Assembly (NCBI GenBank): GCA_907164885.2
Contig: OU015496.1
Span: 102,157,132 to 102,221,131, forward strand
Length of the DNA stretch: 64,000 bases
Reading direction: 5' to 3'
Source: Dolomedes plantarius
Lineage: Eukaryota; Arthropoda; Arachnida; Araneae; Dolomedidae
Below the pieces are notes generated by a model. The model searched no databases. It was not told where the DNA came from and saw nothing but the letters and a program-made list of their open reading frames with translations. The first letter of the stretch is position 1, and each line of letters begins with the position of its first letter. Position numbers and translations under genes: made by a program. This document shows positions 46,241 to 58,576 of the stretch, piece by piece.

Positions 46241-47500
46241 AAAATGACTAAATGATGACCATGAATCTATTAATGTGCTATTTATGGTTATGATTGCAAA
46301 TATTACAAAATCGTAGTGGTATATTGTCAGATAATAAATTTTACGTTGCTTTTTAAAAATATTTTTGATTTTTTTTACATTTTTAAATTAATGATTAGGA
46401 AATTTTCTTTTCCGGGGACGTCCACAAAATAATTTTTCAATTAATGATAAATTTAGAGTATTATACGAGCTTTTTGATCTAAGCCTGTAGTGTCATTAAT
46501 CATTTAAAGTGATTTTAAGTGTCTTTTACTTCAATTTTTCAAATCTTTCATATGCTATCCCTTAACATATATAACAGTTTGAAAACGAATTTTATTAGCA
46601 TAGTTAAAAAAAGAACGTAAAACTAAAGATTTTGTGAAAATTAAAACAATTGTTAAAAATCTTCCAAATAATTAAGTTTGCAGATTTAATTTAAAAAGAA
46701 CACGTCTGCTGTTGTAATTTACTGCCTTTCTTTTCTCGTGGATGAATGTTTTCTAGTAAACTGTAGAATGCATTGTTGCATTCTCATTACTATATATTTG
46801 TTTCGAGAGATAGAAAATGTGAAGCTTTATGTGTTAGAATGCGAGTTTTTGTTCTGGTAGCACCAAAACATTGTATGCTGTTAGCATATTTTCAAGTTTC
46901 TTATTTATTTTATAAAAAATAATTACTTTCCTAGAAACTTTTATTAGTTTTTTTCCTACCAAGTAACACGTTAGGGTATTTACAAAAATGTTTAAAAGAT
47001 TTGTATACAGAAAAAAAGGTTTTAATTAGGCTGTGACGAATAAACCAAATCCTTTAATATAACTTTCATTATTTCAATTGTAGAATTCCTTCGAAGCTGT
47101 TGGATACTAAGACAAATAATCGTTAGGATCTCCACTTGCTTCAGACTCTTGTGTTAGGAGGTGTCGAGTTCACAGTTGAGACCGATCCACGCCCTACTTT
47201 TACCCCTTAATGATAACATAATTTTCAAGAAACAGTAAAATAAGTGCTTATTTTTTTCTGGAGGATTCCATTTATTTCTTGATCTGAAACATCTAGTTTA
47301 AAAAAAACCCATCCCAAATTACATTATATATAGTCTTGTGCTGCCATCTTGTATATAAAATAAGAAATAAATTTTTTTCAGGGTAAAGGAAATAGATTAT
47401 TTTTAATCTTTTTGGTGCATTACTTTAGAACACTCCAGCCCGGAAATATCACAGGCATGAGAAATAAAGGGCGAAATCTCACCCCGTAATTTTGACGAAA
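46241..47500. other. AT-rich DNA, no gene recognised
   Basis: No terminal repeats, tRNA-like boxes or convincing coding sequence were found. Confidence 0.4.
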
Positions 47501-47508
47501 GCGAGAAG

Positions 47509-47722
47509 CCTGACTAAGGCAGAGCCTGACTAAGGCAGAGCCTGACTAAGGCAGGGGCATACGGGGCAGTTGCCCCGGGCCCCCACATCAGAGGGGGGCC
47601 CCCAAATCGAATAGAAAGTTTAGTAATAAGTATTAAGTTCTTCATTACTGAAGTAGTGAAGCAGAGGGGGGCCCCCAAAGAAGTTTTTGCCCCGGGCCCC
47701 AATTAGGCTAAGTCGGGCCCTG
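47509..47722. mobile_element. hAT-type MITE with 8-bp target duplication (214 bp)
   Basis: GCGAGAAG at 47501-47508 is repeated at 47723-47730. The right end is CAGGGCCCGACTTAGCC inverted. The left end is modified into three tandem 16-bp units CTGACTAAGGCAGAGC. GGGGGGCCCCC blocks occur inside. It is related to the MITE at 43549-44037. Confidence 0.88.
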
Positions 47723-47852
47723 GCGAGAAGGAAGGGGTTAAGACTCACCTTTTGAAGGATTCTTATGAGTCTCTTTTTATAGAAGATGAAGACGCTTTGA
47801 TAACCTTCCATTTTCAAAAATGAATGCTTTCTTATTCTTTCTAACTACATAA

Positions 47853-48178
47853 ATGTTGTTGCTGTCTCTTATGCCCCCCTGGCTGGAAGTTCTAGACCAG
47901 GACCATATAGGCTACGGGCTGAAGTGTGCGGCTCCGGTTTTAAATAGCACCACAAGGGTCGGAGCCTGTCTTAGCTACTTGCCACCTCAATTTTGACTGA
48001 GCATCCCCAGAGGCGACATCTAGGAGGGGATCGTATCCTCACCCACCCTCACTGACCCTTCTGGTGCTATTCAAACCGGACCTGCATACTTCAGCCGGGA
48101 GCCTATATGGACATGGTCTGGAATTATATTCCAGCCAGGGGGGGGATAAGAAACAACAACAACAACAACAACAACAGC
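47853..48178. mobile_element. Two SINE 3' halves joined head to head
   Basis: The left part (47864-47962, continuing to about 48060) is the minus-strand SINE of the 2911-3248 family, with its AAC tail as TGTTGTTG at 47853. The right part (48060-48149) is the plus-strand 3' end of the same family with an AAC tail at 48151-48178. The arms share CCCCCCTGGCTGGAA and CATATAGGCT. Both tRNA heads are lost at the junction, so it is not a simple SINE insertion. Confidence 0.75.
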
Positions 48179-48529
48179 AATATTGGTAATAAAATCAAAA
48201 TGGTATATTTAGATAGCCTGAACTTTTTTGCACATTTCTATATCTTTCTTTATTTAAGTTTCACCCATCAAAAGGAATTATTTGCGTTTAAAACACATCC
48301 AACCACATTTTCCCCTGTTAATTTAAATTTAAAAATATTGTTCAAAAATACTATTTTAAAAATAGTATTTTTGAAGTATGTAAATTATACATATGTAAAG
48401 TTATTTCTCACTTTATTAGAGGTTTGATTGTTATTCAAACAAATCTTTATTGAAGCCAATAATGATTGAGAAACTATTCTATATATGTTAACACTGTGCT
48501 GAGTGAATCCAAAGTGGTAGATATTATGC
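48179..48529. other. AT-rich DNA
   Basis: It includes a short palindrome of AAAAATACTATTTT near 48345-48375. The open frame from 48107 starts inside SINE sequence and is not a gene. Confidence 0.5.
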
Positions 48530-48539
48530 ACCCTTAATA

Positions 48540-48846
48540 ACTAACTAACTCATGGTACAACAGTCCGAATTGCTTTTGAGCACTGTGGACCTAGGCCTGC
48601 GGTGCCCATCTCCGCTTTCATGACCGTGGGCTTGGGGTGCCATACAGCATATGTCTCGGTCAGGTGGTCAACCTGATGCGGGACCCCCAGAGTTAGTTCC
48701 CAAGCAGGCTTGGTCCTCATTTTATTGACTCACTCAAGGGATGAAAGGCATGGTCGACCTTGCCCAGTCACAGTGTCGAACCCTGGACCTGTGGCGTGGT
48801 AGCTTGACGCTTTTAACCACTTCGCCACCGGGAGTAACCACTTCGA
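48540..48846 (-). mobile_element. tRNA-derived SINE with TTAG tail
   Basis: Direct repeats ACCCTTAATA flank it (48530-48539 and 48847-48856). On the minus strand the head CCGGTGGCGAAGTGGTTAAA (A box) and B box GGGTTCGACAC are followed by a body with GGCACCCCAAGCCCACGG and a tail of TTAG repeats. It is the same family as 61962-62255 in opposite orientation. Confidence 0.92.
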
Positions 48847-48856
48847 ACCCTTAATA

Positions 48857-50079
48857 CGGAAAGAAAAAATAGGGAGTAGTACGGGGGAAGCTAACTGCAA
48901 ACATTGATGATCAAGTCCTTAGCATTTCTGCACCATTTCTCAACGTATGATCCTGCAGGTGCTTAATCTAGAAATAGCTATTTTCTTTTACCACAATATG
49001 GCTGTCTTGTGTGACATGGAAAACACTTATATGGGTCAAAAGAGCATAAGCAGGGATTTTTACTTTTCGGACTGACCCATGCTTATTCCGTTTGGTAAGT
49101 TAAACAAGTAGTGGTCATGAAACTTCCATGGGTTCATTCCAAACTCGATGGTACTCATTTCCCAGATTTCTTAAGCTCTGGGTTTTAACTAAGAACTTAT
49201 TATGGAAAGTACAGCAATATCTTAAATGAAAAGTCTCAGTTTATCAAGACTATCATGCGATGAATGGAGTTTTTATAAGTAAGTTCATCCTCTCTGATCG
49301 ATTTAAGCTAGCTGGAAAACGGTACCATGGAGCATAGCAAATATTCATATTTCTTGTCCAGGAAACTATGTTTTTCCCAGCTTTTTTTCCAAATTTTCAA
49401 CTATATTTTCTCTTTGACAGCACACCTTTTTCAGTGTTAGGTAAAATGACGACTTTACCTTGACTTTACCTCTCGCAGCTAGGTGCTTCGTAAGAACCCA
49501 TAGAAACTTACCTAACCAAGCCATATTTTATCAATTCAGCGTGGCGGAACACTACAAGCTATCGACACGACATAGCACGTACATTCTTGTTTTCACATTC
49601 AAATATTTAAAAGTGTTCCGCCAATTTGATAGAATGCTGAACATGGAACCTTCGGCTACCCCTAGAGATGTTTTAGATTTTCTAGCGATACCAGGATTTA
49701 AGTTAGTAAGCCTGATCCACTCATATGCAGAAAAATATATAGGATACCATGATAGCAAACATATGACCAAAATTACTTTGGTCCAGGATCTACAATAACA
49801 ACCACTGAGCATTTATACATTTTTAATACTTTCATTTTCGATGGCGAATAACATTTTGGACATTTCATTTAATAATTGAAAAACATAAAAAAAGTGAGTT
49901 ACCCCGCATGAGAACGCCCCCCCCCCTGGAATGCTAAAGAGGGTTTCAAACCGTAAGCCCTATTGTGTATCTTCTTAAAACCCTCGCAGACGTCTGAATT
50001 TACTTCTTATCTTCTCATCAAAAATTGCAGCCGAATCTACGGACTATCTATTGTAGGTTTTTTAAAGGAACCAAAGAAT
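48857..50079. other. Unassigned DNA
   Basis: A 112-codon plus-strand open frame at 49460-49798 has no motif that I recognise and no supporting context. A C run at 49918-49926 is the only other notable feature. Confidence 0.4.
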
Positions 50080-50290
50080 AAAATCTGTCTGGGAATGAAA
50101 TGGGTCGAAGACTGGAAATTCTTTCTTCAATGCTTCTAGCTCTTGAACCCAGGACGTGTCTGTAGGGAAAAGCGGTCGGAATGAAAACTTCAAATATACA
50201 ATTAAAGAAACCTGAACGTGTTCCCTCCAAAGCAACATAGTCACATCCCTTGAGGTTTCTATAGATTTTTCAGAATGATAGAAACTGATT
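50080..50290 (+). repeat. Dispersed repeat family D, copy 4
   Basis: GTGTCTGTAGGGAAAAGCGG and CCCTTGAGGTTTCTATAGAT match copy 2 in order and spacing. Parallel peptides can be read from the minus strand of both copies (FPCRH and FPYRH), but this follows from DNA identity and is not proof of coding. Confidence 0.7.
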
Positions 50291-51457
50291 ATGGATCGGC
50301 CGTGTTACAGTTCCCAGTTGGTTTTTGATTGTATCTACGGAGAATCGTATAAAACATGGATATATAAATATATATATTATTCTGTTTTATTAGAGAGAAA
50401 ACGCAATACGGGTTGTCCTTTATTATTTCTGGACGACATTATAATTGATATTTATGAAACGAAGACATGGTGTTCCTCTGTCTAGTCTGGAAATCAGTTG
50501 AAAATTTACTGACATTCGTTAACAGTTGTTCGGTTCATTTCTGATTGGTCATGAGTCCACTAATAATTGATTTCAATTCTTGAATTATCGATGAACTAGA
50601 CTTATATAGCAAATAAAAAATTCCTTAAAATAACCTTTAATTTCGGGGTAGTTAGTTTAAGCTCTTCTTATCCCTATTTTTGAAAGATTGCAAATCGATC
50701 AAATCTGTCATCAGAATCTTTATTTTAAGGGAATAGGGAAATTTTGAATCAAAATAAAGAGGAATAATTTGTTCTGATTCTTATAGGTTGGGAACAACAC
50801 TAATTTAATTGATATATTTATTGAAACTATTTCAAAGCAAACCTTCTCATTTTAATATAGAAGTTGGTTTAAACTTTTCATACCCCTTTAAGAAGCGTGT
50901 GACAATAGTCATGAACATAATCCAACAACATTATTGTAATGATGCGTCTTTGAATGATATGAAAAGTTATATTAAAAGTTCAGAAGAAAATGATCAAAGG
51001 CTTCAACATTACATTTATTGATAGGGGTGGGAACGCCGACTTAGAAAGACAATTTAACTAAAGAGGAGAACGGTCTCTTTTATGACTTAGACAGGAGAAG
51101 AAGTTTACGATAACGGTTTGCTTGTAGTTTCTGATGCCAGACAAGATAAGCGGAGCTTGGAGCCATGGCTGATACTAAATCACAATACCTCTTTGAAGAA
51201 CAATTTATGGCGGACAGGTCGCGATGTCGACTGCATGTAACGTGGGAGGTCTGGTAATTGATCTGATGTGGGTGTGTACAGTTTGAGGGGGGGGGTGCAT
51301 CCTATCAGAAGATAAAAATGATAGCCAGGCGAATAAAAATATTTCAGTCTCTGGAATGGCTGGAGGATTTGATGAGAAGGCGGGATCAAGGCAGAGAAAG
51401 GGGATGAAGAAACATATATGTTTGAGTAGATTGAGTGTGGAGAAGAAGGCTCCCCGC
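50291..51457. other. Unassigned DNA
   Basis: AT-rich to about 51020, then more balanced. No family was recognised. Confidence 0.4.
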
Positions 51458-51558
51458 ACCCCTGAGTTTCGGAGAGAACAATATTTGACATTTCGTCGAG
51501 TGGAGACCACACCCCTGAGTTTAAGAGAAAGATTTTACATTTCGTCGAGTGGAGACTG
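51458..51558 (+). repeat. Tandem duplication of about 50 bp
   Basis: CACCCCTGAGTTT and CATTTCGTCGAGTGGAGAC occur twice in order, with small differences between them. Confidence 0.85.
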
Positions 51559-51609
51559 CATAGACATCCCGCGAGACGACGAGAAGCATTTCCCAGCTAG
51601 AAGCGAGAC

Positions 51610-51695
51610 GTGACCGCCCCATGCCAAGGAAGGATTCGACCCGCGGACCCCAGCGAGGCGAGCAAACCCAGTTATCGGTCATCGAGTATCATCAA
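51610..51695 (-). mobile_element. tRNA-like SINE head
   Basis: On the minus strand an A-box-like GATGACCGATAACTGGG is followed by the B box GGGTCGAATCC. The body at higher minus-strand position runs into the 50-bp duplication. It looks like a SINE rather than a functional tRNA. Confidence 0.5.
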
Positions 51696-51953
51696 ATCTG
51701 AGTGAGTGGTTAACATTCTTTGACTTGTTCAGTCCCTATGTTTTTGAGTGAGTTTTTGAGTGATTAGAGTGGTAGAGAATAGAACAGATATATCTTGGTT
51801 AATTTCAATTATAAGTTTTGGTTTGTGTCGATAAGCTCCCTAATCCTCGCAAAGTAGAAAAGAAAATAAATGATAAGCTACAGCTAATAATTGAGTATTT
51901 TTGAAAAGAATGCCTGTTGATATAAATGTTTTAAAAATAACTTGTAAATAATA
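51696..51953. other. Unassigned DNA
   Basis: AT-rich left flank of the Tc1 element at 51956; no gene was recognised. Confidence 0.5.
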
Positions 51954-51955
51954 TA

Positions 51956-53368
51956 CACTCATGGACAAAAAAATTAGCGCACCAAGAAATATTTGAAGGA
52001 TCGTTACGAAACTTGCAATGAAGGTACATGTCGGGGAGATATGCAAATGATTAGAAATGCAGCGTGATTGCGCATTACGTATAGCCGGTAGAGGGCGTTG
52101 AACTTCGTACTCTGTGGAGTATAAAACAGGTAACCAAAGCTTGTTTGAGTGTGCTGAATCATTTGCAAAGGAAGAGCTGATATAGACGTGCCATTACGCC
52201 GTGTTCGAAGACAATATAAGCAGTTGTCGCAGTTTGAGAGGAGGAGAATCGTCGGGATGATGGAAGCTGGGTGGTCAGCTAGGCGAGTAGCTCGTCAATT
52301 AGGCCGCTCTGATTGTGATGTGAGGAGGTGTTGGGACCAGTGGACCCGAGAGATGTCATGTACACGAAGACCAGTCTCAGGACGCCCTCGACAGACCAGT
52401 CGTCGAGAAGACCGCCACATCGTAAGAAATGCACGCGTACAGCTAACTGCTTCATCGGCAGCCATCCAGGCACAGGTAGCACCTTCACTAGGGGCCTCTT
52501 TGTCTTCTCGAACCATACGAAGGCGCGTGGCTGAAGGACAGTTGGTATCGCGGCGCCCATTACGTGTGCTGTCCTTGACGCCCACCCATCGACGCCTCCG
52601 TTTGGAGTTTTGCCGCGCACGAGGAAACTGGACTGCAGCGGAATGGAACCAGGTCGTCTTTAGCGACGAATCCAGATTCAATCTCGGCAGTGATGACAAT
52701 CGTGTTAGTGTGTGGAGAGCCCGTGGTGAACGCTTCAATCCTGCCTTTGGCGTATAGCGACACATCGCTCCCACAGCTGGTGTGATGGTATGGGGTGCCA
52801 TTGTCTACAATACACGGTCACCCCTAGTATTGTTCCGTGGCACCATGACAGCCCAGCGGTATGTTCATGAAATCCTGCAACCACATGTGTTGCCACTCAT
52901 GCAACGACTCCCAGGAGCCATTTTTCAACAAGACAATGCTCGGCCTCATACGGCAAGGGTGTCACAAGACTGTCTCCGCACTGTTACTACCCTTCCTTGG
53001 CCTGCCCGATCCCCAGAGTTGTCTCCAATCGAGCATGTCTGGGATCATTTGGGACGACGAGTTGGGCATCCCACGAGTTTGAACGAACTAGAGGCAAGGT
53101 TACAGCAAATATGGAACGAAATGTCTCAAGACATCATACAGAACTTGTATGACTCAATGCCCGATCGTATCGCATCGTGCATTCGCGCTAGAGGGGGTCC
53201 AACGGAGTAGTAACTCTTCCGTTCTTTTGCCTTTTTCTCTGAAATAAATTATCCTTTTTCTTTGATTTTCTTATCATTTACTTATATCAAAATAGTCATT
53301 ACGTATGTAAAATTTTGTTTCATTTTGAATACTCCTTCTTGGTGAGCTAATTTTTTTGTCCATGAGTG
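51956..53368 (+). mobile_element. Structurally complete Tc1 transposon (1413 bp)
   Basis: The ends CACTCATGGACAAAAAAATT and its inverted form match over about 27 bases with few differences, and TA is duplicated at 51954-51955 and 53369-53370. One transposase frame fills the interior (52188-53210). Length, ends and gene position are as expected for an autonomous Tc1. It is the youngest DNA transposon of the window by appearance. Confidence 0.97.
52188..53210 (+). pseudogene. Tc1 transposase, full length with one in-frame TAG
   Basis: It would cut and paste the element at TA sites. The frame is open from ATG 52188 to the stop at 53208-53210 (340 codons) except for TAG at 52755-52757. Residues 10-120 hold two helix-turn-helix regions with an arginine-rich linker (SGRPRQT, a GRPR-like motif, near 66). 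The catalytic residues are the Asp of FSDESRF (about 160), the Asp of QQDN (about 248) and the Glu of LSPIEHVWD (about 281). I count 32 residues between the last two, against 34 in classical Tc1. The TAG lies between the first and second Asp, so the truncated protein lacks half the active site. One base change would explain it. Confidence 0.95.
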
Positions 53369-53370
53369 TA

Positions 53371-53836
53371 TTTGTAAATAAATTAAGATTTTTAATTTAA
53401 ATTTATTTAGTTTGTCTTTAATTTTGCTAATTGGGGTGGTCTTTTGAAGAAGAGTTAATTTGAGGTCAAGGTAAAGTCCAACTTGTTCGTATGCCAATTA
53501 CATGTTTAGAGGTTTGGGTTGTATTAAAAAAATAATAGTACACAACGCACCCAACTACCTTTTATTGAAAAATAATTACGTACTAAACCACATAATTACG
53601 AATCATGGCCAGATACATAAAACAAGGACAGGCATTACGAAAATTATTATAAAATTATAAATTTGCTGATTTTACCCTTAAAAGTTGTAAGGCTGCTATT
53701 TAGAGATGTTTAATTTCTTTAAGCGTCGTTTTCGTTTTAGTTATTATGCATGTTTTCTCAAATTTTAACCAATACACTGTCAATTTGTAGGTGAGTGTTA
53801 TAAAAAAATTATATTGATTCCCTATAAGGCTTAGTA
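53371..53836. other. AT-rich DNA
   Basis: Right flank of the Tc1 element; no gene was recognised. Confidence 0.5.
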
Positions 53837-54389
53837 AAGTAAACCCTACTATAACGTGGTACTCTAATAACGCGATTTCCATATAACGTGGACAAAAAAT
53901 TGCGACGGCCTTGCTATAACGTGGTACAAGATTTTTCATATAACCAAGTACGAATTATTCTGTTTGTACTAAGTTTGAGTCCTTATAACGCGATTTCCAT
54001 ATAATATGGTACTCGGTTTCCATATATCAAGGTACGAATTCTTCTTTTTTTACTAAGTTTGAGTTCTTATAACGTCATTTCCATAAAATATGGTACGAGG
54101 TTTCCATATAACGATCTACGAATCAATCTGAGTTACACTATTTCTGAGTTTCTCATAATGCAGTTTCCATATAACGCGCTATGAATCAATCTGATTTACA
54201 CTTATTCTGAGTATCTTATTATAACGAGGTTTCCATAATACGTGGTACGAATCAAATTGATTTAGACTAATTCTGAGTTTCTTATAATGCGGTTTTCCCA
54301 TAACGCGCTACGAATAAATCTGATTAACAGTAATTATGAGTTTCTAATAACAAGGTACGAATTAATCGTCGTTATAGGAGGGTTGACTG
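53837..54389. mobile_element. Pogo-like element with internal repeats (553 bp)
   Basis: The right end inverted reads CAGTCAACCCTCCTATAACG and the left end AAGTAAACCCTACTATAACG, each next to TA. The interior is a degenerate tandem array in which TTCCATATAACG-like phrases recur about every 65 bp. Non-coding. Confidence 0.75.
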
Positions 54390-55093
54390 TAACCCTTATT
54401 CAATAATTACAATCTTCAAATAGCGAATATGTAAAGAATGGCCCCGACGACCTCCAGATAACCGTCCCAGTTTCTTATTCCTCCGCTGCGAATAATGTTT
54501 AAAATTATGATTAGTTGACAGAAATTTATTCCAAACACTTGCATCGCAGATTTACAACTTTATGAAACAGAGTAACTGGCTTCCTCCCATAAGACAAGCC
54601 GAGTTAACGTTTTACATAATGGAAAAGAGCACATCCCCGTTACTGTGTCTCATAACAGTCGGGAATATATATATATCGCATGTCTTCTGGAAAGAATAAT
54701 TCTGATCTTCGGAAATGATGATAGAAGACGCGATGAACATTTGAATTCCGACATCAGAACAAGGAAAGGGCGGGGAAATTTCGATGGGGGAATTAGAATC
54801 GCCCTGGTACGCTCCCGAGATGGAAGATTTATAAGTGGCAGGTATTCAAATACGAAGATAAACCGTAATACTTATTTTATGCGTCATGTGTCATAAGTGT
54901 TTGTTTATTGATGACGATGAAAATGGCTTTTTGACGTATTTTGTCGGGTGAAGAGGGGAACTTAACTTTTGACATAGCTTTCTTTTTTCCCCCAGAAGCA
55001 TTAAGCGGGACTATTATGGAGACGAAACGAATGAGCAAACTCATTTGCATGTTGTTAGGGTTACGGAATTAATAAAATTTTGAAGTTAATATT
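54390..55093. other. Unassigned DNA
   Basis: An 83-codon plus-strand frame at 54645-54896 has no recognised domain. Nothing else was identified. Confidence 0.4.
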
Positions 55094-55808
55094 AAGGCGA
55101 CAATGGACTTTCAGATTGACAAAAATATGTCCCCAAAACGACTTTTTTTCTTTCAGAAAATGATTTCGCAACTCCTCAGCTTTAAATAAAAAAAAAAAAT
55201 AGTATGTTGATCTGATCATTATTAACCGAGTTATAAGTATTTTTTCAAACGGCTGTTACAATGGATCTGTACAATGGAAAACTTTAAATGCTATTTTCTC
55301 GAAACAAGTTTTCATGTCGTTTGGTAAGTTAAAAATATTCCATGCGTCATAATTTTTCTTTAATTTTCATAAAATTTCATAAAATGATTATTTATATATG
55401 TTAGAATAAAACTTACTAATAAATTCATTATACTATTTTAAAACAACTTAAAATTTTTACAATCCAAAAAAATTCTTTGATAAAATTTAACATAAAAGAC
55501 CTATTTTTATCGATTTCTTTTCTAGTTTTTGTAAATATGACTGTAAATCAGATATTGCTAGTAACTTTTATTATAACTATATAAAGCTAGCTTAAGAAAG
55601 AAAATTAGATTTCTGAGACAAAAATTGATGCGCATGGAGCATTTTTAAATAGAGTAATTAACAAACTTGTTTTAATTAATATCTTAATTAATTACATTCT
55701 GATTTTTTTTAAAATTTATAATTTTTATCTCTAAACAACACTGTATAAGTATACAAAATTTCATAGCAATTGGTTGATAAATAAAAAAAAGTTTTTCATG
55801 GTCGCCTT
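55094..55808. mobile_element. AT-rich TIR element (715 bp)
   Basis: AAGGCGACAATG at the left matches the inverted right end (CATGGTCGCCTT) at 11 of 12 bases. The interior is AT-rich and non-coding. It abuts the left end of the Mutator-like element, so it could be an extension of that terminus or a separate insertion. Confidence 0.5.
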
Positions 55809-56274
55809 GGGACTCATCACTTTTAAACCTTTAAAAAATCGAATTTTATTTTTTTTGCATTTTTAGAATATTTGAACATTTCTGAATCATTTAAAAAAAA
55901 CCGCGTTAAAATATTCCAATTAGAACATATAAAACTACGACGTGAAAGAAATAGTTCCGATGTAAACATACCAGTGTGGGACATTTAACTCACCCAGCTG
56001 TGGTTTGTTTATCTTTACTCTCTCCAGTCTCGTCATCATTTCTCCCATTTAGATTGTTTTTTTTTTTGCTAACTCCGTGTTTATTATTCATGCAGTTATT
56101 TTTATCAGTACGATCGGAGCAGCTCAACTTTTAGGCGAATTTTTCGTATACTGTTTACAATATGCCATGAGATTCACGTGTGAATCGCATTCAAATCCGG
56201 CTACGTTGTTACTGCGTATCAATCGTTTTGCTTGTTATAATTAGCATATATCTTTGCTATTTTATTTGACAAGC

Positions 56275-58030
56275 ATGGTTAATGACGATAATAAAAGAAA
56301 ACCGGGAAAGAAACCAAAGAAATGTAAATTCAGAGATAACCATTTACCAAGTAAGACTCTCAACCAAAACGTCTCAGTGCTTCGAGTTAAAAGTTATATT
56401 ATTCGTTTGATGTTATGAAATTTGCCGAATTCAAAGGTTACTCTTTTAATGATAATACATTGTTTTTAAAATTATTCAAGTTTGTGTCGTTTGCAAAATT
56501 TGTGGTGGAAATATAACCATATCATCAACTGTTGTCTATGGACTGTCAGAAAACATTGAAATTTTATGTCAAACCTGTGGTGAAGTGTCATCCTGTCGAA
56601 ACTCAGCCATGCTGGAAAAAAGAAAATGCTTGCATGAAATAAACTCAAGATTTATTTATGCCATGAGAACCACAGGGCAAGGACTATCAGGTGCTAAAAC
56701 ATTTTGTGGCGTTAGGGACTTGCCTCCACCTATTACTCTTTCAGCGTACAATTCAGTGATCAGACACATAAAAGATGCCTCATCTGTTGTCGCTAAAAGA
56801 AGCATATCTTCTGCTGTCGAAGAAGAAATTCTAATTTCTTATTACACTTAATTTATTATTACACTTAAAAGTGTAATAATAATAATTCAGATTTGACTGT
56901 TAGTGGTCATACATCCTTAGTTGGAGTGTGCACTGTGATAGGAGCTCTGTGTGGAAAAGTAATAGATATAGAGGTGCTTTCTTCATACTGCAAAGGGTGT
57001 GATTATTGGGAAGGTAGGAGATCTGGGGATGAGTATTAGAAATGGCATTGAGACCATTCCAATACATGTCAAAAAAACCATAGTGGTTCTGCTGCAATGA
57101 TGGAAGTTGTTGGAATACAAAGAATTTTTCACCGTTCCAACATTATACATAATGTACGTTATGTACACTATATAGGTGATGGCGACTGCAAAACTTTCAA
57201 TTCTGTCCAGCAATCTGAGCTTTATGGGAAAGATATCACCATAAGTAAAACTGAATGTGTCGGGCACATATAAAATAGAATATGCACCAGACTGCGAAAG
57301 CGAAAGCAGGAAATGAAGGGCAAAAAACTGAGTGATGGAAAAACTTTTAAGTGCTAAAGGTCGTCTTACGGACGATGTAATAAATAAACTGACTATTTAT
57401 TTTGGAAATACCATTAGAAAACACTGCACGTCAGTAAAAGACATGCAAAAAGCAGTGTGGGCAATATTTTATCACAAACGATCAACAGAACTGGAACCAA
57501 TCATCATTTTTGCCCAACAGGAGATGACTTGTGGTGCTCATATCAAAGAGCATGTGCACAAGGATATCTACAGTCTTTCAGACATAAAAATTCAATTCCA
57601 CCACCTGTAACGGATACTATAAAAGATATATTTAAAGATTTGTCCATGCCATCATTGCTGAAAAAATGTTTAGGAGGGCATACTCAGAATCCAAATGAGT
57701 CTTAAACTCTTTGATTTGGAAGATATTCTGGCTGTGGTTCAAACATTGTCTAGGTAGTGGTGAATGAAACCATTATATTATACAATAATGGTCAAGATGG
57801 TCGACTAAATATAATGGAGGAACTTGGCTACCAAATTAGTGATTATGCAACAACTTTTGCATCCAAGACTGATCAACATTGTATTCAGTCGGCTGAAAAA
57901 AAGGCTGAGATGTCTACGTTTGAGGCATGCAGAGCAAGAAAATGAGCCAAAATTGCTGCAGAAATTGCAATGGAAGCACAATAATGTGCGGTGTATGCAG
58001 CTGGACAGATTTAAACTCCTTTGATGACAG
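56275..58030 (+). pseudogene. Mutator-like transposase (PF20700-type), broken
   Basis: A zinc-binding segment with two CxxC pairs (CKICGG near 56488 and CQTCGE near 56572) is followed by EINSRFIYAMRTTGQG and FCGVRDLPPP (56640-56740). Then come SSYCKGCDYW near 56980, YIGDGDCKTF near 57180 (a likely catalytic Asp region), ECVGHI, WAIFYHKRST near 57460, GDDLWCSYQ near 57530 and CLGGHTQNPNES near 57680. These blocks occur in this order in Mutator-like transposases common in arthropods. Stops or frame changes occur near 56850, 57040, 57270, 57340, 57610 and 57945, so it is inactive. The C-terminal part ends in a lysine- and glutamate-rich stretch. Confidence 0.88.
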
Positions 58031-58576
58031 TTAATAGATCGTAAACTTAAAAACTGTCAAATTTTAACTTTAAAAGCATTTTTCTCAAAATCATGATTTT
58101 CATACTTGTGCGCACTATATAAAAAAACTACTGCAGATATTGCTTTCAAATTTTCAGGGTAAGTGTATAATGATGCTACCAAAAATATCCACCTAATTTG
58201 TTCTTAAAAAATTATTTTGCTAAGAATTTATATCATATGACTTGTAATTTTAATGTGCTTTTTCAGTTTTTTAAAATCTGATTGTCCTGGAGTAAATATT
58301 ATCTGGTGTTTTAAATTTTAAATAGGTGTAGAATTATACCTAATGTTTTTACATAACAAAAATGCAAAAAAATTTATTGAAACTTTGTTAATATTGTTGT
58401 AAGTCTGCGCACAGTGTAGCAGTATAAATTTAAAATTTTCAGAGAATGCACCAACTTTTTACTTCATAAACAAAATTCGGTACTTATGTATTATAGCTGA
58501 AGCTTGGCAGCCTTTAACCCTTGGCGTAATATCTGCTCGCCAACACCTAACTTCACAGTGGCAACCTATTTCCTGC
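58031..58576. other. Downstream region of the Mutator-like gene
   Basis: AT-rich sequence without a further open frame. Confidence 0.5.

Noticed and set aside
49460..49798. 112-codon plus-strand open frame
   Set aside because: No family, splice context or repeat support was recognised; chance is not excluded, so it is mentioned only as unassigned DNA.
41240..50290. A conserved small protein encoded by the minus strand of family D copies (FPCRH and FPYRH peptides)
   Set aside because: Similarity follows DNA identity of the repeat, frames are not kept over their whole length, and copies 1 and 3 lack the frame.
52279..52801. Overlapping open frames of 113 and 168 codons on the minus strand
   Set aside because: They are shadows of the GC-richer Tc1 transposase gene on the plus strand.
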